A DNA stretch of 64,000 nt, taken from the NCBI RefSeq assembly GCF_037038585.1, contig NC_092525.1, forward strand, positions 30,592,367 to 30,656,366, read 5' to 3'. A model generated the notes under the pieces. The model searched no databases and had not been told where the DNA came from. It saw only the letters and a list, made by a program, of their open reading frames with translations. This DNA comes from Patagioenas fasciata. Taxonomy: Eukaryota; Chordata; Aves; Columbiformes; Columbidae. The position numbers were made by a program, and so were the translations under genes. Positions 50,091 through 59,193 of this stretch are shown here, in pieces; within the stretch, counting starts at the first letter, position 1; each line of letters begins with the position of its first letter.

Positions 50091-50114
50091 CATGCAAAAA
50101 TATATTAGCATGCA
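50091..50114 (-). promoter_or_regulatory. Paired UGCAUG motifs in intron 10
   Basis: TGCATG occurs on the transcript strand at 50114-50109 and 50096-50091, about 206 and 224 nt after the exon 10 donor. UGCAUG is the Rbfox binding site; downstream sites usually promote inclusion of the upstream exon. Three further copies lie in intron 9 at 51552-51547, 51021-51016 and 50913-50908. Confidence 0.6.
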
Positions 50115-50229
50115 TTAAAAGAAAATTTGTGTCTATGGAGAGTTTTAAACAGCAAAAGAAAAATAGCAAAAGATTTACTATTCGACTTTAAGCCAAACTG
50201 CTAGCTACAAATAAGAATTAAGGTGAAAC

Positions 50230-50290
50230 AAATAAACAACAACCAAAAAAAAACACAACAAAAAAAAAACCAAACCAAAATCAAATAAAT
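50230..50290 (-). promoter_or_regulatory. U/G-rich tract downstream of exon 10 donor
   Basis: In transcript sense this is T-rich with G interruptions (TTTTTTTTTGTTGTG, TTGGTTGTTGTTT), about 30-90 nt after the 5' splice site of exon 10. U-rich tracts in this position can recruit TIA1-type or CELF/ELAVL proteins. It could equally be a plain low-complexity repeat, as similar tracts occur in other introns of this gene. Confidence 0.5.
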
Positions 50291-50320
50291 AATAAAAGTA
50301 TAGTGCTAACAATAACATAC

Positions 50321-50354
50321 CGAAGAGGGTAAACAGACTTTGGGGCGTAACCAT
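50321..50354 (-). CDS. PTBP2: PTBP2 exon 10: 34-nt regulated exon of RRM3
   Basis: The exon is exactly 34 nt and encodes MVTPQSLFTLF plus the first base of Gly, joining NLNEE to GVYGDVQ in RRM3 helix 1. Its length is not a multiple of three. Without it, exon 9 joins exon 11 and the frame reads nine codons to a TGA at 49837-49835, which lies 66 nt before the exon 11-12 junction. In mammals the matching exon is skipped when PTBP1 is abundant, sending PTBP2 mRNA to nonsense-mediated decay, and included in neurons. The acceptor is ccttctaaag and the donor TTCG|gtatgt. Flanking control signals are listed separately. Confidence 0.96.
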
Positions 50355-50425
50355 CTTTAGAAGGAGAGAAGAGCAAGCAGCGTAAGACAAGAAGAGAGAA
50401 GAGTCGAGGAAGAGCGGAGATGAAC
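50355..50425 (-). promoter_or_regulatory. CU-rich PTB-type sites and UGC motifs at exon 10 acceptor
   Basis: The transcript carries GCTCTTCC, then ACTCTTCTCTCTTCTTGTCT, then GCTCTTCTCTCCTTC directly before the acceptor. These are classic UCUU/CUCUCU-type PTB sites. Between them lies CGCTGCTTGCTC (50382-50371) with two UGC triplets, the kind of element near a 3' splice site through which SRRM4 (nSR100) activates neural exons. The layout fits repression by PTBP1 and neural activation; the binding itself is inferred. Confidence 0.75.
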
Positions 50426-50792
50426 AGATCATCCATAACGAAGGGTGGTTCCCGCAGAATGGTGAGGTGGTCATGGATCATGGTTTCAAGGCGGTTAATT
50501 GGGGCAAGTTGGTCCGAGGAACATTTTGTTCAAGCACAGAAGCATGAACATAAGGAATGAAGACAGGGAATGTGGACAAAGACGAGAAGGGTAAGACAGG
50601 GAAGGGCACGGGAATTTGGATCAAGACAAGGAAAGGGAAGTTGAACACATGGGGAAAAGGATGAAATGGGGAAGGGAAAACAGCAATGCAGAAGAAAAAA
50701 ATAAGGAAGTGGGGAACAAAAAAAAAAAAATAAAATATAGGTCAGTACATAGGAAATGCAGGAATTTGGTCAGAAAATGGTTGGTTTATGTA
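50357..50792 (-). promoter_or_regulatory. 436-nt AG-free exclusion zone before exon 10
   Basis: On the transcript strand there is no AG dinucleotide between the acceptor AG (50356-50355) and the AG at 50794-50793, while GA occurs about a dozen times in the same stretch. Long AG-free zones mark introns whose branch point is far from the exon, because a scanning spliceosome would use any intervening AG. The zone is partly CU-rich and partly mixed sequence (50420-50530) that still avoids AG. Confidence 0.9.
50741..50747 (-). promoter_or_regulatory. Predicted distant branch site TACTGAC
   Basis: The transcript reads TACTGACC followed closely by ATATTTTATTTTTTTTTTTT, a near-ideal branch motif with a polypyrimidine tract directly after it. 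The branch adenosine would be at 50742, 388 nt upstream of exon 10. A second candidate, TTCTGACC with its adenosine at 50770, lies 416 nt upstream. Both sit at the far end of the AG-free zone, as expected. Confidence 0.75.
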
Positions 50793-51671
50793 CTGTACAA
50801 GAAAAACTGAGTAAAATGTAGTCACCCAAGACAAATATGGGTAAAGTACATTCATATCAAGAGTAAACTACAGCATTTCATCTCAACATGAAAATAAATT
50901 AAAAAGGCATGCAATAGAAATTTTAAACTTTGAACTTTAACTGCGTAAGCATGGCTGGTTATGAAATGCAGGCAAAAAATCTTTCAAAATGGCACTCTGA
51001 TCTAAAACATTTTAACATGCAAGACTGTGGATGACAAAATAGTACCAGATGATAAAAAAAAAGCTTAATGATCTACAGCAACAGAGGCCAGTTAAAAATG
51101 GAACAGCTAGACTGATGCAAACTTCCCACATTTCATACCAGCTTTCACAGCCATCAAAATAAGTGTGTACAGGACAGTAAAAATGCAAAACCAAATAAAC
51201 CCCTCCAGATTTCAGAGTTAGCAAGAAAGATACAGTTAGGGTGAAAATGCTTTGCCATATTTTTTTAATTATTATTTTTTAAAGACAAATGAGTAACTGC
51301 AAAGAAAAAAATTACTAAGAGAGACTGGAAGAGTGCCTCGTCAAGATCTTTGGGAGAACCTTCAAAGAAAAATGTGTTAGAGTAGTTTACATAAATTAAG
51401 ACCTTAAAACATGAGATACAAGCATGAAATGAAACAGCAAACAATTAGAAGAAACAAAACAGAAATTCTAGTTTATGTGATTATAATTGCAAAAGAAAGC
51501 ATAGTTGGTATTTTGTAAAAATAAAGCTTTCAATTCAAATGTCAAACATGCAGTAGTTACCACATTTTTCTTAGAAAAAATAGGTAGCCGACTATCAAAG
51601 GACATTTAAAGTTGTTAGCTACCTGGGAAAACAAAAGTATTTAACAATAATGGCTTTAAGATTAACTTTGG

Positions 51672-51722
51672 GGGATTTTTTAAAAAACACAACAACAACA
51701 AAAAAAAAAAAAACACAGCAAA
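51672..51722 (+). repeat. (AAC)n / poly(A) tract in PTBP2 intron 9
   Basis: ACAACAACAACA is followed by a run of about 13 A. In transcript sense it is a U-run with UUG repeats, about 115-165 nt after the exon 9 donor. Confidence 0.8.
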
Positions 51723-51836
51723 AAATACTTTGAGCTTAAAATACAAATGTAAGAGACCAAATGCAAAGAAATCAGAAAATACTGACAAATGAAATGTGAC
51801 TAAAGAGGAAAAAAAAAGTAAAATTGTTTCACTGAC

Positions 51837-51991
51837 CTCTTCATTTAAATTGCTGACCAGAAGGACTGTGTTGCCACCAGCCGAAACTCCAGGCATTCCC
51901 ACACGGCCGGCAGCAGCGGCTGCAGCTGCAGCTGCAGCATTTGGAATAGCCAAAGGACTCAGTGCTCCTGGAACAGCTGCAACAGGAAGCC
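51837..51991 (-). CDS. PTBP2: PTBP2 exon 9: alanine-rich linker and start of RRM3
   Basis: This 155-nt exon completes a Gly codon and encodes 51 codons, from [16 protein letters not shown] through a run of ten alanines to [24 protein letters not shown] is the RNP2 strand of RRM3. The linker between RRM2 and RRM3 is unstructured in PTB proteins. The alanine run is coded by mixed GCT/GCA/GCC codons, so it is not a pure triplet repeat. The acceptor (ttttaaaattag) has a weak pyrimidine tract, and a second in-frame acceptor, tgttgcag, lies 15 nt inside the exon. The donor is GAAGAG|gtcagtga. The exon ends in phase 0, so including or skipping the next exon decides the frame. Confidence 0.97.
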
Positions 51992-54810
51992 CTAATTTTA
52001 AAATAAAGCATATTTTACGAAACACACACAAGTCGTTTAAAAACATACCTATAGCAGTAAAAGTGTTGCATACAACACTCCACAAAGCAGACCATTCCAC
52101 TGCTAAAGTGATCCAAAGGGTTGTGAAACGGGTTGTTACATTAAAATACCCAAGGGAAACACAAAAACTTTTTTGATTCAGATCAAGTCTTCAAAGGAGT
52201 GATGAGGTGTAAACCATGTTTCCTTTCCAAATGAACATTCTTGTGCACCAAAACTTTTCCCACTGTACTCCAAAATCTGTCTAGGTTATCAAAACAGTTT
52301 AAACGCTAATTGTGGTCTCTGCATCATTACACCCCTCTTGTCCATCCCCCTTTGAGAGGCATTCCTGTCTCCAACCTGACGCTTCAGACTAAACACACAC
52401 CTGAGCTGGGGATGTGAACAGGCACTACACACACTTTATGTAGGAAGAGCTTCATCCTATTTGATCAAAATTTTATTTGCACATTTTAACAGAGTTCAGT
52501 AAAAGGACACTAACATAGCAAAATGTATATAAGTGTATATAAAAACAAGAAAACAAATCCGTCGTTTTATTTTCCTTTACTGCAATTTGGTTCGCAGATT
52601 TCAGTATTTTGACAAAATTTCTAATGTGTATACGATCATGCTAACACAACTTTTGACCAACCTGTCAAGTAGACAGTCTAAATATAACCTTTACACTATG
52701 CATCTCAGACTACTTCCCTTCCCTTCCCACATGAAGTTTTATTTTAAAGAAAGTCATAAGAGAAAATTCTTCAGTTTCAGTCAGTGCCCAAATAATATTA
52801 AATGTAATTAACCCTTAATTAAAAAAAAAAAAAATCAGATTTACTGTCAAAAAGGAACACACAGGGGGACAGAAAGGGGCAGTAAGCAAGGTTGCTTTTT
52901 TAAAAAATTATTTTTTAATAAAAAAAGATGTCTAGCTCCACTCCACCTCTTTATTTATTTTGTGTTGCACAAATTCGTGAAAAATGACTAATTAAAAAAA
53001 GGGGGGGAGGGGGTGCGGGGAGAGATTTTGCTGGGCTGGACAAATGATGCCTCAAAGGCCACAGGATATCATCCATCACTACTCTGCAATAGTGCTTAAC
53101 AGTATCACTGATCAAGCATTGGAAAATATTTCCTGGTAATTTCCTATCAAAGCACATACAGAATTAGGAACGGTAAGTATTCTAAGAAAAGAAATTAAAG
53201 ATATGGAATGCTTCACAAGAAAAGTTTAAAAAGATTTAAAATGTTAGTATTCAGGGGTCAAACCAGAGGAACAGAACGTTCTGAGTAGTGACAATTCTAG
53301 TCATCTTTCATGATGGGATGAGGGATAACGTACTTGAATCAAAAGGCAACAAATACATTCTTTTTATTCCATTATATGTTGTATTTGTGGGACTGACTGC
53401 AATACAAAAACAGAAGGAAACCCCCTATCTTGTCTTCCTCTCTCCCATCCTGCAAAAACACTTAATAGATTTGAGAATGTGTTTCATGGTCTACGGAAAC
53501 AACAGGCACTTACATTAAAGAAACAATAAAGTGACACCCAATATGTTTGATCACGTAAGACAAGCAGCAGCTACCGGGGTGAAGGAAGCACTGCCCCAGG
53601 GGCGCTGCTGCATGGTCCCTGTCATGGGGCTGCACTGGGCCTGCAGGGACACAGGGGCTGTCACAGCGAGGATGTGGAATTAGAGGCACCGCCGCTAGTG
53701 GAAGCACAGCATTTCGTTTCTCAAAATCCATTTTGTGTGAAAGTGTAATACCATGCACTTATGTATATTAATAACATAATAATACATGTTTTGCTCTTGG
53801 GTTAAAGTTGAAGAATGTAGCTTTACTGTCATGAAAAAACAATTAATAAAAGATGCAGTTAAAGAAAGTATCCCTGTGGAAGAAGTAAAGAAGTTTATTC
53901 CCAAAAATCAGACTCTAATACACAGGGAAACTTGTGAATATAAAATGAAACTCCTCAAACAACTTAAACACCCCCCAGCTATGTTCTAAAAAAAAAAAAA
54001 AAAGTACTTTTGAGTTCTTTTATTGTACATGCTGAATGTCACATTTATTTACACTCGGCTACTGCAGAGGTCACACAGACAGAAACGTGAAGAATGACAG
54101 TCCAGTGTGACAGACATCCACCTGAAGGGAAACAACTTATTTTATACTAGGTCAACAACAATCATTTCGGTATTAGAAAATGCCAAGATAGTAGAGCATT
54201 TCAAATCTTCTAATGTGCCTAACCACCTTTTTGTAGCCTTAGAAGCTTTAAGCCAGTCCAGCACTTTAGGAATAAAGGAATTTAAAGATGACTAGTGAAG
54301 TTTTTACAGCTCTTTCCATAGTTGGGCAGAGCATAGCTGAGTAATTCATACTTTTAAAGAGCAAAATTCTTCATAGTATCAAACTCTCTACAGGACATTC
54401 TTTGGTTCCACTGAAGTAGTTAAAAACAAAGATTAATTCAACACCATTCATATAGAAATATTTTCAATTATTATCCTTCGAAACAGACTAAATTAATAAG
54501 AATCTTAAGAAGGGGCATTAGTGGAAAGTGCTAATAAAAGCAAGCCAGGGATGACAGCAAGGGATAAAGCTGTGGGCGCCCTAACCACAACAATATATTT
54601 ACACTTGTTATATTAAACAAATATCTAAAGTGGAGTTAAAGTATTATTACATATTAGTATTTGCAATTATAAGCAGTTCTTATATAAAATATTTTGGCTT
54701 CTGAAGTTCAGTATAATACAGTTGCTGTTTATTCCAAGGTTTTTTCCTGTAATATCGCCTGTAACTTTTTTATTGTGGGGAGAATGCGTATAACTTTTCC
54801 TATGTGAGAT

Positions 54811-54862
54811 GGAAAACAAACCAAAACAAAAAAACAAACCAAAACAAACAAAAAAACCAACT
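54811..54862 (+). repeat. (AAAC)n tract in PTBP2 intron 8
   Basis: ACAAACC and AAAAC units on the plus strand, U/G-rich in the transcript. Confidence 0.8.
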
Positions 54863-56775
54863 ACCATCTGCTTCTGATAATACCATTGAAATCAACCCAT
54901 TCTGTCCATTAGTGATTTTCTTATTCTTTCAAAAGGATAACAAGACTCATTGAAAAGATGTCCAATTTACAGTCTCAAAGATTTCTGATACCTTAGTTTC
55001 ATCACAGCAGAGGATGCAGCAGACAAATGAACAATGATGCATGCAGGCTAGGCTCAGCTACGTGACCGCTATGTTTCTAACCGCTTACATAGCACACGCA
55101 GACCTCATTTCTTTATAGGTCAGCCAAATTACAACCCCACAGAAAACACACTGCCTGTTCTGTAGGTCTCTACTGCACTGATTTGACATTTTGATTTAAG
55201 CAAATAAAAAAATGTTAATAAATAAAAATGAGAACAACTTGTATTGTGATCACTAGTTACCATGCAACATACTGTTCAAGATTTGAGGACAACATGATCG
55301 ACTGGTATTAGAAAGCTTTGTAATCAGTTTTACTTCAGCTTCCAACAGTTACAAATAACAGGTTTTTCTTTTTCCGGATATCAATGAAAACATACAAATA
55401 ATATACACCTTTTTTCCTAGGCTTTTTAGGTCTTTCTCCTCAATGAAGTTTAAACACAGCACGTCACATTACTTATTCCCCTTCAAAGTATCGTTCTGTA
55501 TGACTTCTGAAATGCAAATTACTAATGCCATTTTAATAAGAGACGAATTAAAGCTATACTAAAAGTATATGATGAACTTATCTATGAAAACTACAGGCAG
55601 CAGGAGTAGTTGTTTTAATGCAGGTATACACAACTGTGACCGAGAACTGGATTTAGTTCCTAGTCCTGTTATGAACTTGTTTGTAGCTTTATCTCAAGTC
55701 ACCACCATCTTTTTGAACTTGTTACTGGCCAACTTCTTAAACTGAACGGGTTTGGGGGAGATAGAGGTTCTTTTAAAAATCTCCGCATAACAGCTTATGA
55801 AGCTGCAAGTGTCACCACACTACACCATAAAGTTACATTTACTGAAGAGGAGGGTTAATTCCATCCATAAGGAAACTCAGATATGTAATGGTTTTGTATT
55901 AATGCAGATTTAAACACCAGAGTAACAAGACTCACATCTTGTCACTAAAACAACTCACAAAATTACATTAAAAGTAAATGTAATTTCTGACACATGAATT
56001 ACAGCACACTGTTAAAAACAAAAGGCACCCAAGTTCTGTAACTATCTGGCATATAATAGCATAACATAAGCAAAAGTCAGAACTGAGTCCTCACCACATT
56101 TTCTGTTAGTGTTCTCATTATATACGTATAAGAGAACAGCTACAGCAGGCATTTTAACCAGAATGCTACAGATTCAACTTGTTGTATTCTTTCTGAGTAG
56201 GCACAAGAACACGAAGAGCATCACATTAAGCTCAAAATGGAGCTCCCCTCATTCATGGAGAAACATGCCCTCCGGGAACCATCTGGGAATGGGACATGGT
56301 AGACACTCTGACTGAGAACACTGAAGTTACTCTTTATCAACACTATGGAAATAAGTATTCTAAAGCAAGCAAAATGAAATACTGAGAGAAAAACAAACAG
56401 CAGGAAGAAGGTCACTGCTATCATTCCGCCATACTTCACACATCATAGATTGACAACCTCCATCTTAAAACTCTCCGAATTTTTAAGTGTTCTCACCATT
56501 CCCCTTCTGAGTATCTGAATGAAAATGCAGCTATAAATTGCATGCACAAGTGTTCATTTAGACTTTTGATTTTTTTTCTATCCTTTACCCTTTCTTATTT
56601 ACATTACTTATATTTTGTGTCTTTTTGCACAGTAAGCAGCCCAGAATGAGAACCCTGTTCTTCCATATTCAAACAAGCATCATTCCCATTTTGACAACTA
56701 ACCAAATGGCTAAGGCACTAAAGGTACTATGGAGCCTTTTTGTAAAGTTTTTTCAGCTGTAGAGCTCAAATTCTG

Positions 56776-56896
56776 TAAAAAACACCAAAAAACAACCACC
56801 AAACAAGGCAACTTGGAGAAAAAATGAACACCAGAATCCAAACAAAAAAAATGAAACAAAATAAAAAACTCCAAACCAAACAAAAACCTCAAAAAC
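56776..56896 (+). repeat. A/C-rich tract in PTBP2 intron 8
   Basis: Loose A-rich sequence with CC interruptions over 120 bp, U/G-rich in the transcript. Confidence 0.75.
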
Positions 56897-57930
56897 ATCA
56901 ACTAGCAAAAGAGATCACTGTATAATCATACCCACCTGGCAGATGATGCAGAGTTACAGTTTACCAAGCTCACCCAACAGGCCACTAGCAAAGTCAGAAA
57001 AAGTACCCAGCTCCCTTAAGTCTCTTTCAATACAATGAATCATTTTACAGAAGAAAAAAACAACTTTGGCATATAATCTTCACTACTCATCATAATAAAC
57101 ATGACTGACTCTGAAAGTGTTACACAGCTGCAATGCAAGTAGCCCATGTTGTGCACCTTTTATTTTCTTGCTGCTTGGAAAAACAATGCATTTTAAAGAG
57201 GTCCATCCAGACAGTGACAATTAAAATACTTAATTAGGTAATAACTGCCATCTTCATAGTTTTACTAGCAAAAACCTTTCATATGCACAGAAGAATGAGT
57301 CTAATTAAAATCAAAAGGTTAGAAAATTTATGTAGTTTTGTAAAATTACAAAAGTGTCTAAGTGACTTCCAAGCCTAAAACACTAGAATATAAAGTCAGC
57401 TAAAAACTACAAGTATAGTAATCACAATTACTAGACGTATCCAAAGTGCTGCAATGACCCTAGTGATACCACTATACCAAGCAAATTAAACCTGTTAATT
57501 TGATGCATACTATAAGCATTATATACACAGAAGGATGTTAGTAAGCCTGAGACAGGAAATCAGAATTCAGGAAAATGTTAAATTTAAGTTACATTGGTAA
57601 AACCGCAGTTGGCACTCTCTCCTCTCCTAAATCCCCGCCCTACAAAACCTAACATGACAGCAGAGGCCCCTCTTTGCTACTTAAACTCTGACTTCAAGTT
57701 GGCCCATCCTGTACAAAAAACAAAGGATGAAATCCATGTTGTTCTTAAGTTCTCTTTAGTAGAATATGGGTAATGATGAAAGAAAAAATAATAAGAGCAA
57801 CGACTAAGTGGGAAGAAAAATGACCACATCAAAATAAGCCAGGTTTTATAAAAGTCATGAGATTGTGACTGAATACTATTAAATATTAAGAAGTAGGAAG
57901 TGAAATTCATGCAATGAATTGTGATAAATT

Positions 57931-57970
57931 AAAAAAAACCAACAACAAAACAAACCACAAAACAAACAAA
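57931..57970 (+). repeat. A/C-rich tract in PTBP2 intron 8
   Basis: A8 followed by ACAAC and AAAC units. Confidence 0.75.
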
Positions 57971-58622
57971 TTTCTCCTGAAGCATGCAGAACATGCTGAA
58001 TTAATTATTTTACTAACAGTCAGAAGATGTATTTATCTGTACCTATCTCAGAGCATTTCACCTACTTCTTCAGATGAACTTGAAAAGCTGGCAGGATATT
58101 AGAACTCATGTACCAGAGCACAAGTGCAACTACAGATTTTTTTCCTGTTATTTACAGAAACTATAAAGTAGCAACTTTTTTTAATTTTAAGCAAAGAACA
58201 CAATCTTTCCTTATTAAAGGAAACCAATAAAATGTTTTCATGATCTGATATTACAATTAAACAACAGCATGAATGACACATGTAAATCATGTTAAGTCTC
58301 AGGTGAGAGGGTAGACAAGGTGGGCAATAGCAGCTGAGAAGAACATATCAAAGAGGGAAGGACAGATTTGAAAATTAAAGTAGAACTAACTTGACTTTTC
58401 CTTATATGTTGTGTATTTCTCATTTTGTCATACATTCTCTCATTCATTTATGCAGGACTTCTAAAGACAATTGTGCTACTACAATTCAGATCACAATATA
58501 GACCTAACCCTGACTGGGCCTTTGGAGCCTACTGCAATTTCAGATCTTTAGTTTTTAGAAGGATTAACAAATATTTTTATCAAGTGACTTTCCAATACAA
58601 AAGAACAATGTCAGAATCATAC

Positions 58623-58818
58623 CTAGAAGAGAAGTCTCCTTTGCAAATGCTGCAGCAATAGCTGGGTCCAGCGCTGGCTGCCCATCACCAGATGGAAGGT
58701 CAGGACGAGTGTAGTCCCTGCTTTTATCGTTGTTGTACTTGACGTTCAAATTCACCAATTTGGAAAAATCAATCCGTAGGGTACAGCAAGCATTATAAAT
58801 ATTTTGACCATCCAGGGT
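58623..58818 (-). CDS. PTBP2: PTBP2 exon 8: end of RRM2 and start of linker
   Basis: This 196-nt exon starts in phase 0 and encodes 65 codons plus one base. It reads [20 protein letters not shown], then [20 protein letters not shown], then a flexible stretch ending [11 protein letters not shown]. The first part is the last beta strand of RRM2 and the extra strand region typical of PTB proteins; [14 protein letters not shown] is a family hallmark. The acceptor is ttccttttccag and the donor is CTAG|gtatga. No exon 7 was found in the 5.2 kb to its right, so intron 7 continues past the window edge. The T of TLDG sits where I recall A in human PTBP2 and S in PTBP1, a tolerated position at the exon join. 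Confidence 0.97.
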
Positions 58819-59153
58819 CTGGAAAAGGAAGTTAGTTAATTTAAAAAATTACACAACACAGGTTGGTTGCACAACATTTTTTTCTTTAAAAATAAACAAG
58901 GTCAGCATATATATACATTTATCCATCTTACTATCTAGCTTAAAACCAACTAAGATTAAAATGCATGAACCTCTCTTAACATGATTCCAGGAAGTTCGAT
59001 GTTTACTTCTCTTACCTAGAAACCATTTATGCAAAGTGGCAAGAGACATTTTAATTCAGTCAAACTTAAAAGTTAGTCTGTTGAATATAGTTAATTAACC
59101 TGTATTCCATAGTACACCTTTAAATCAGACATAATGCCAAATAAGTTTCTCAA

Positions 59154-59193
59154 CAAAAACATAAAAAAACCAAACAAACAAAACCAACAAAAA
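59154..59193 (+). repeat. A/C-rich tract in PTBP2 intron 7
   Basis: CAAAAAC, AAACAAAC and ACCAAC units on the plus strand. A short (AAAT)n run follows at 59204-59219. Confidence 0.75.

Larger units (their letters stand above)
51992..58622 (-). other. PTBP2 intron 8 (6.6 kb)
   Basis: No exon-like coding segment was found. Contents seen: A/C-rich tracts on the plus strand at 54811-54862, 56776-56896 and 57931-57970, a G-rich run at 53001-53020, and a GC-rich islet at 53560-53695 in otherwise AT-rich sequence. TGCATG (transcript strand) occurs at 55045-55040, 56546-56541 and 57988-57983. Short open frames within it show no family resemblance. Confidence 0.85.

Noticed and set aside
50205..50481. 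Minus-strand open frames of 66-89 codons over exon 10
   Set aside because: They are intron 9, exon 10 and intron 10 read through. The intron stays open partly because it has no AG and therefore no TAG stop.
51615..52176. Open frames of 161 (minus) and 126 (plus) codons
   Set aside because: The minus frame is exon 9 with intron on both sides; the plus frame is its antisense shadow including the alanine codons.
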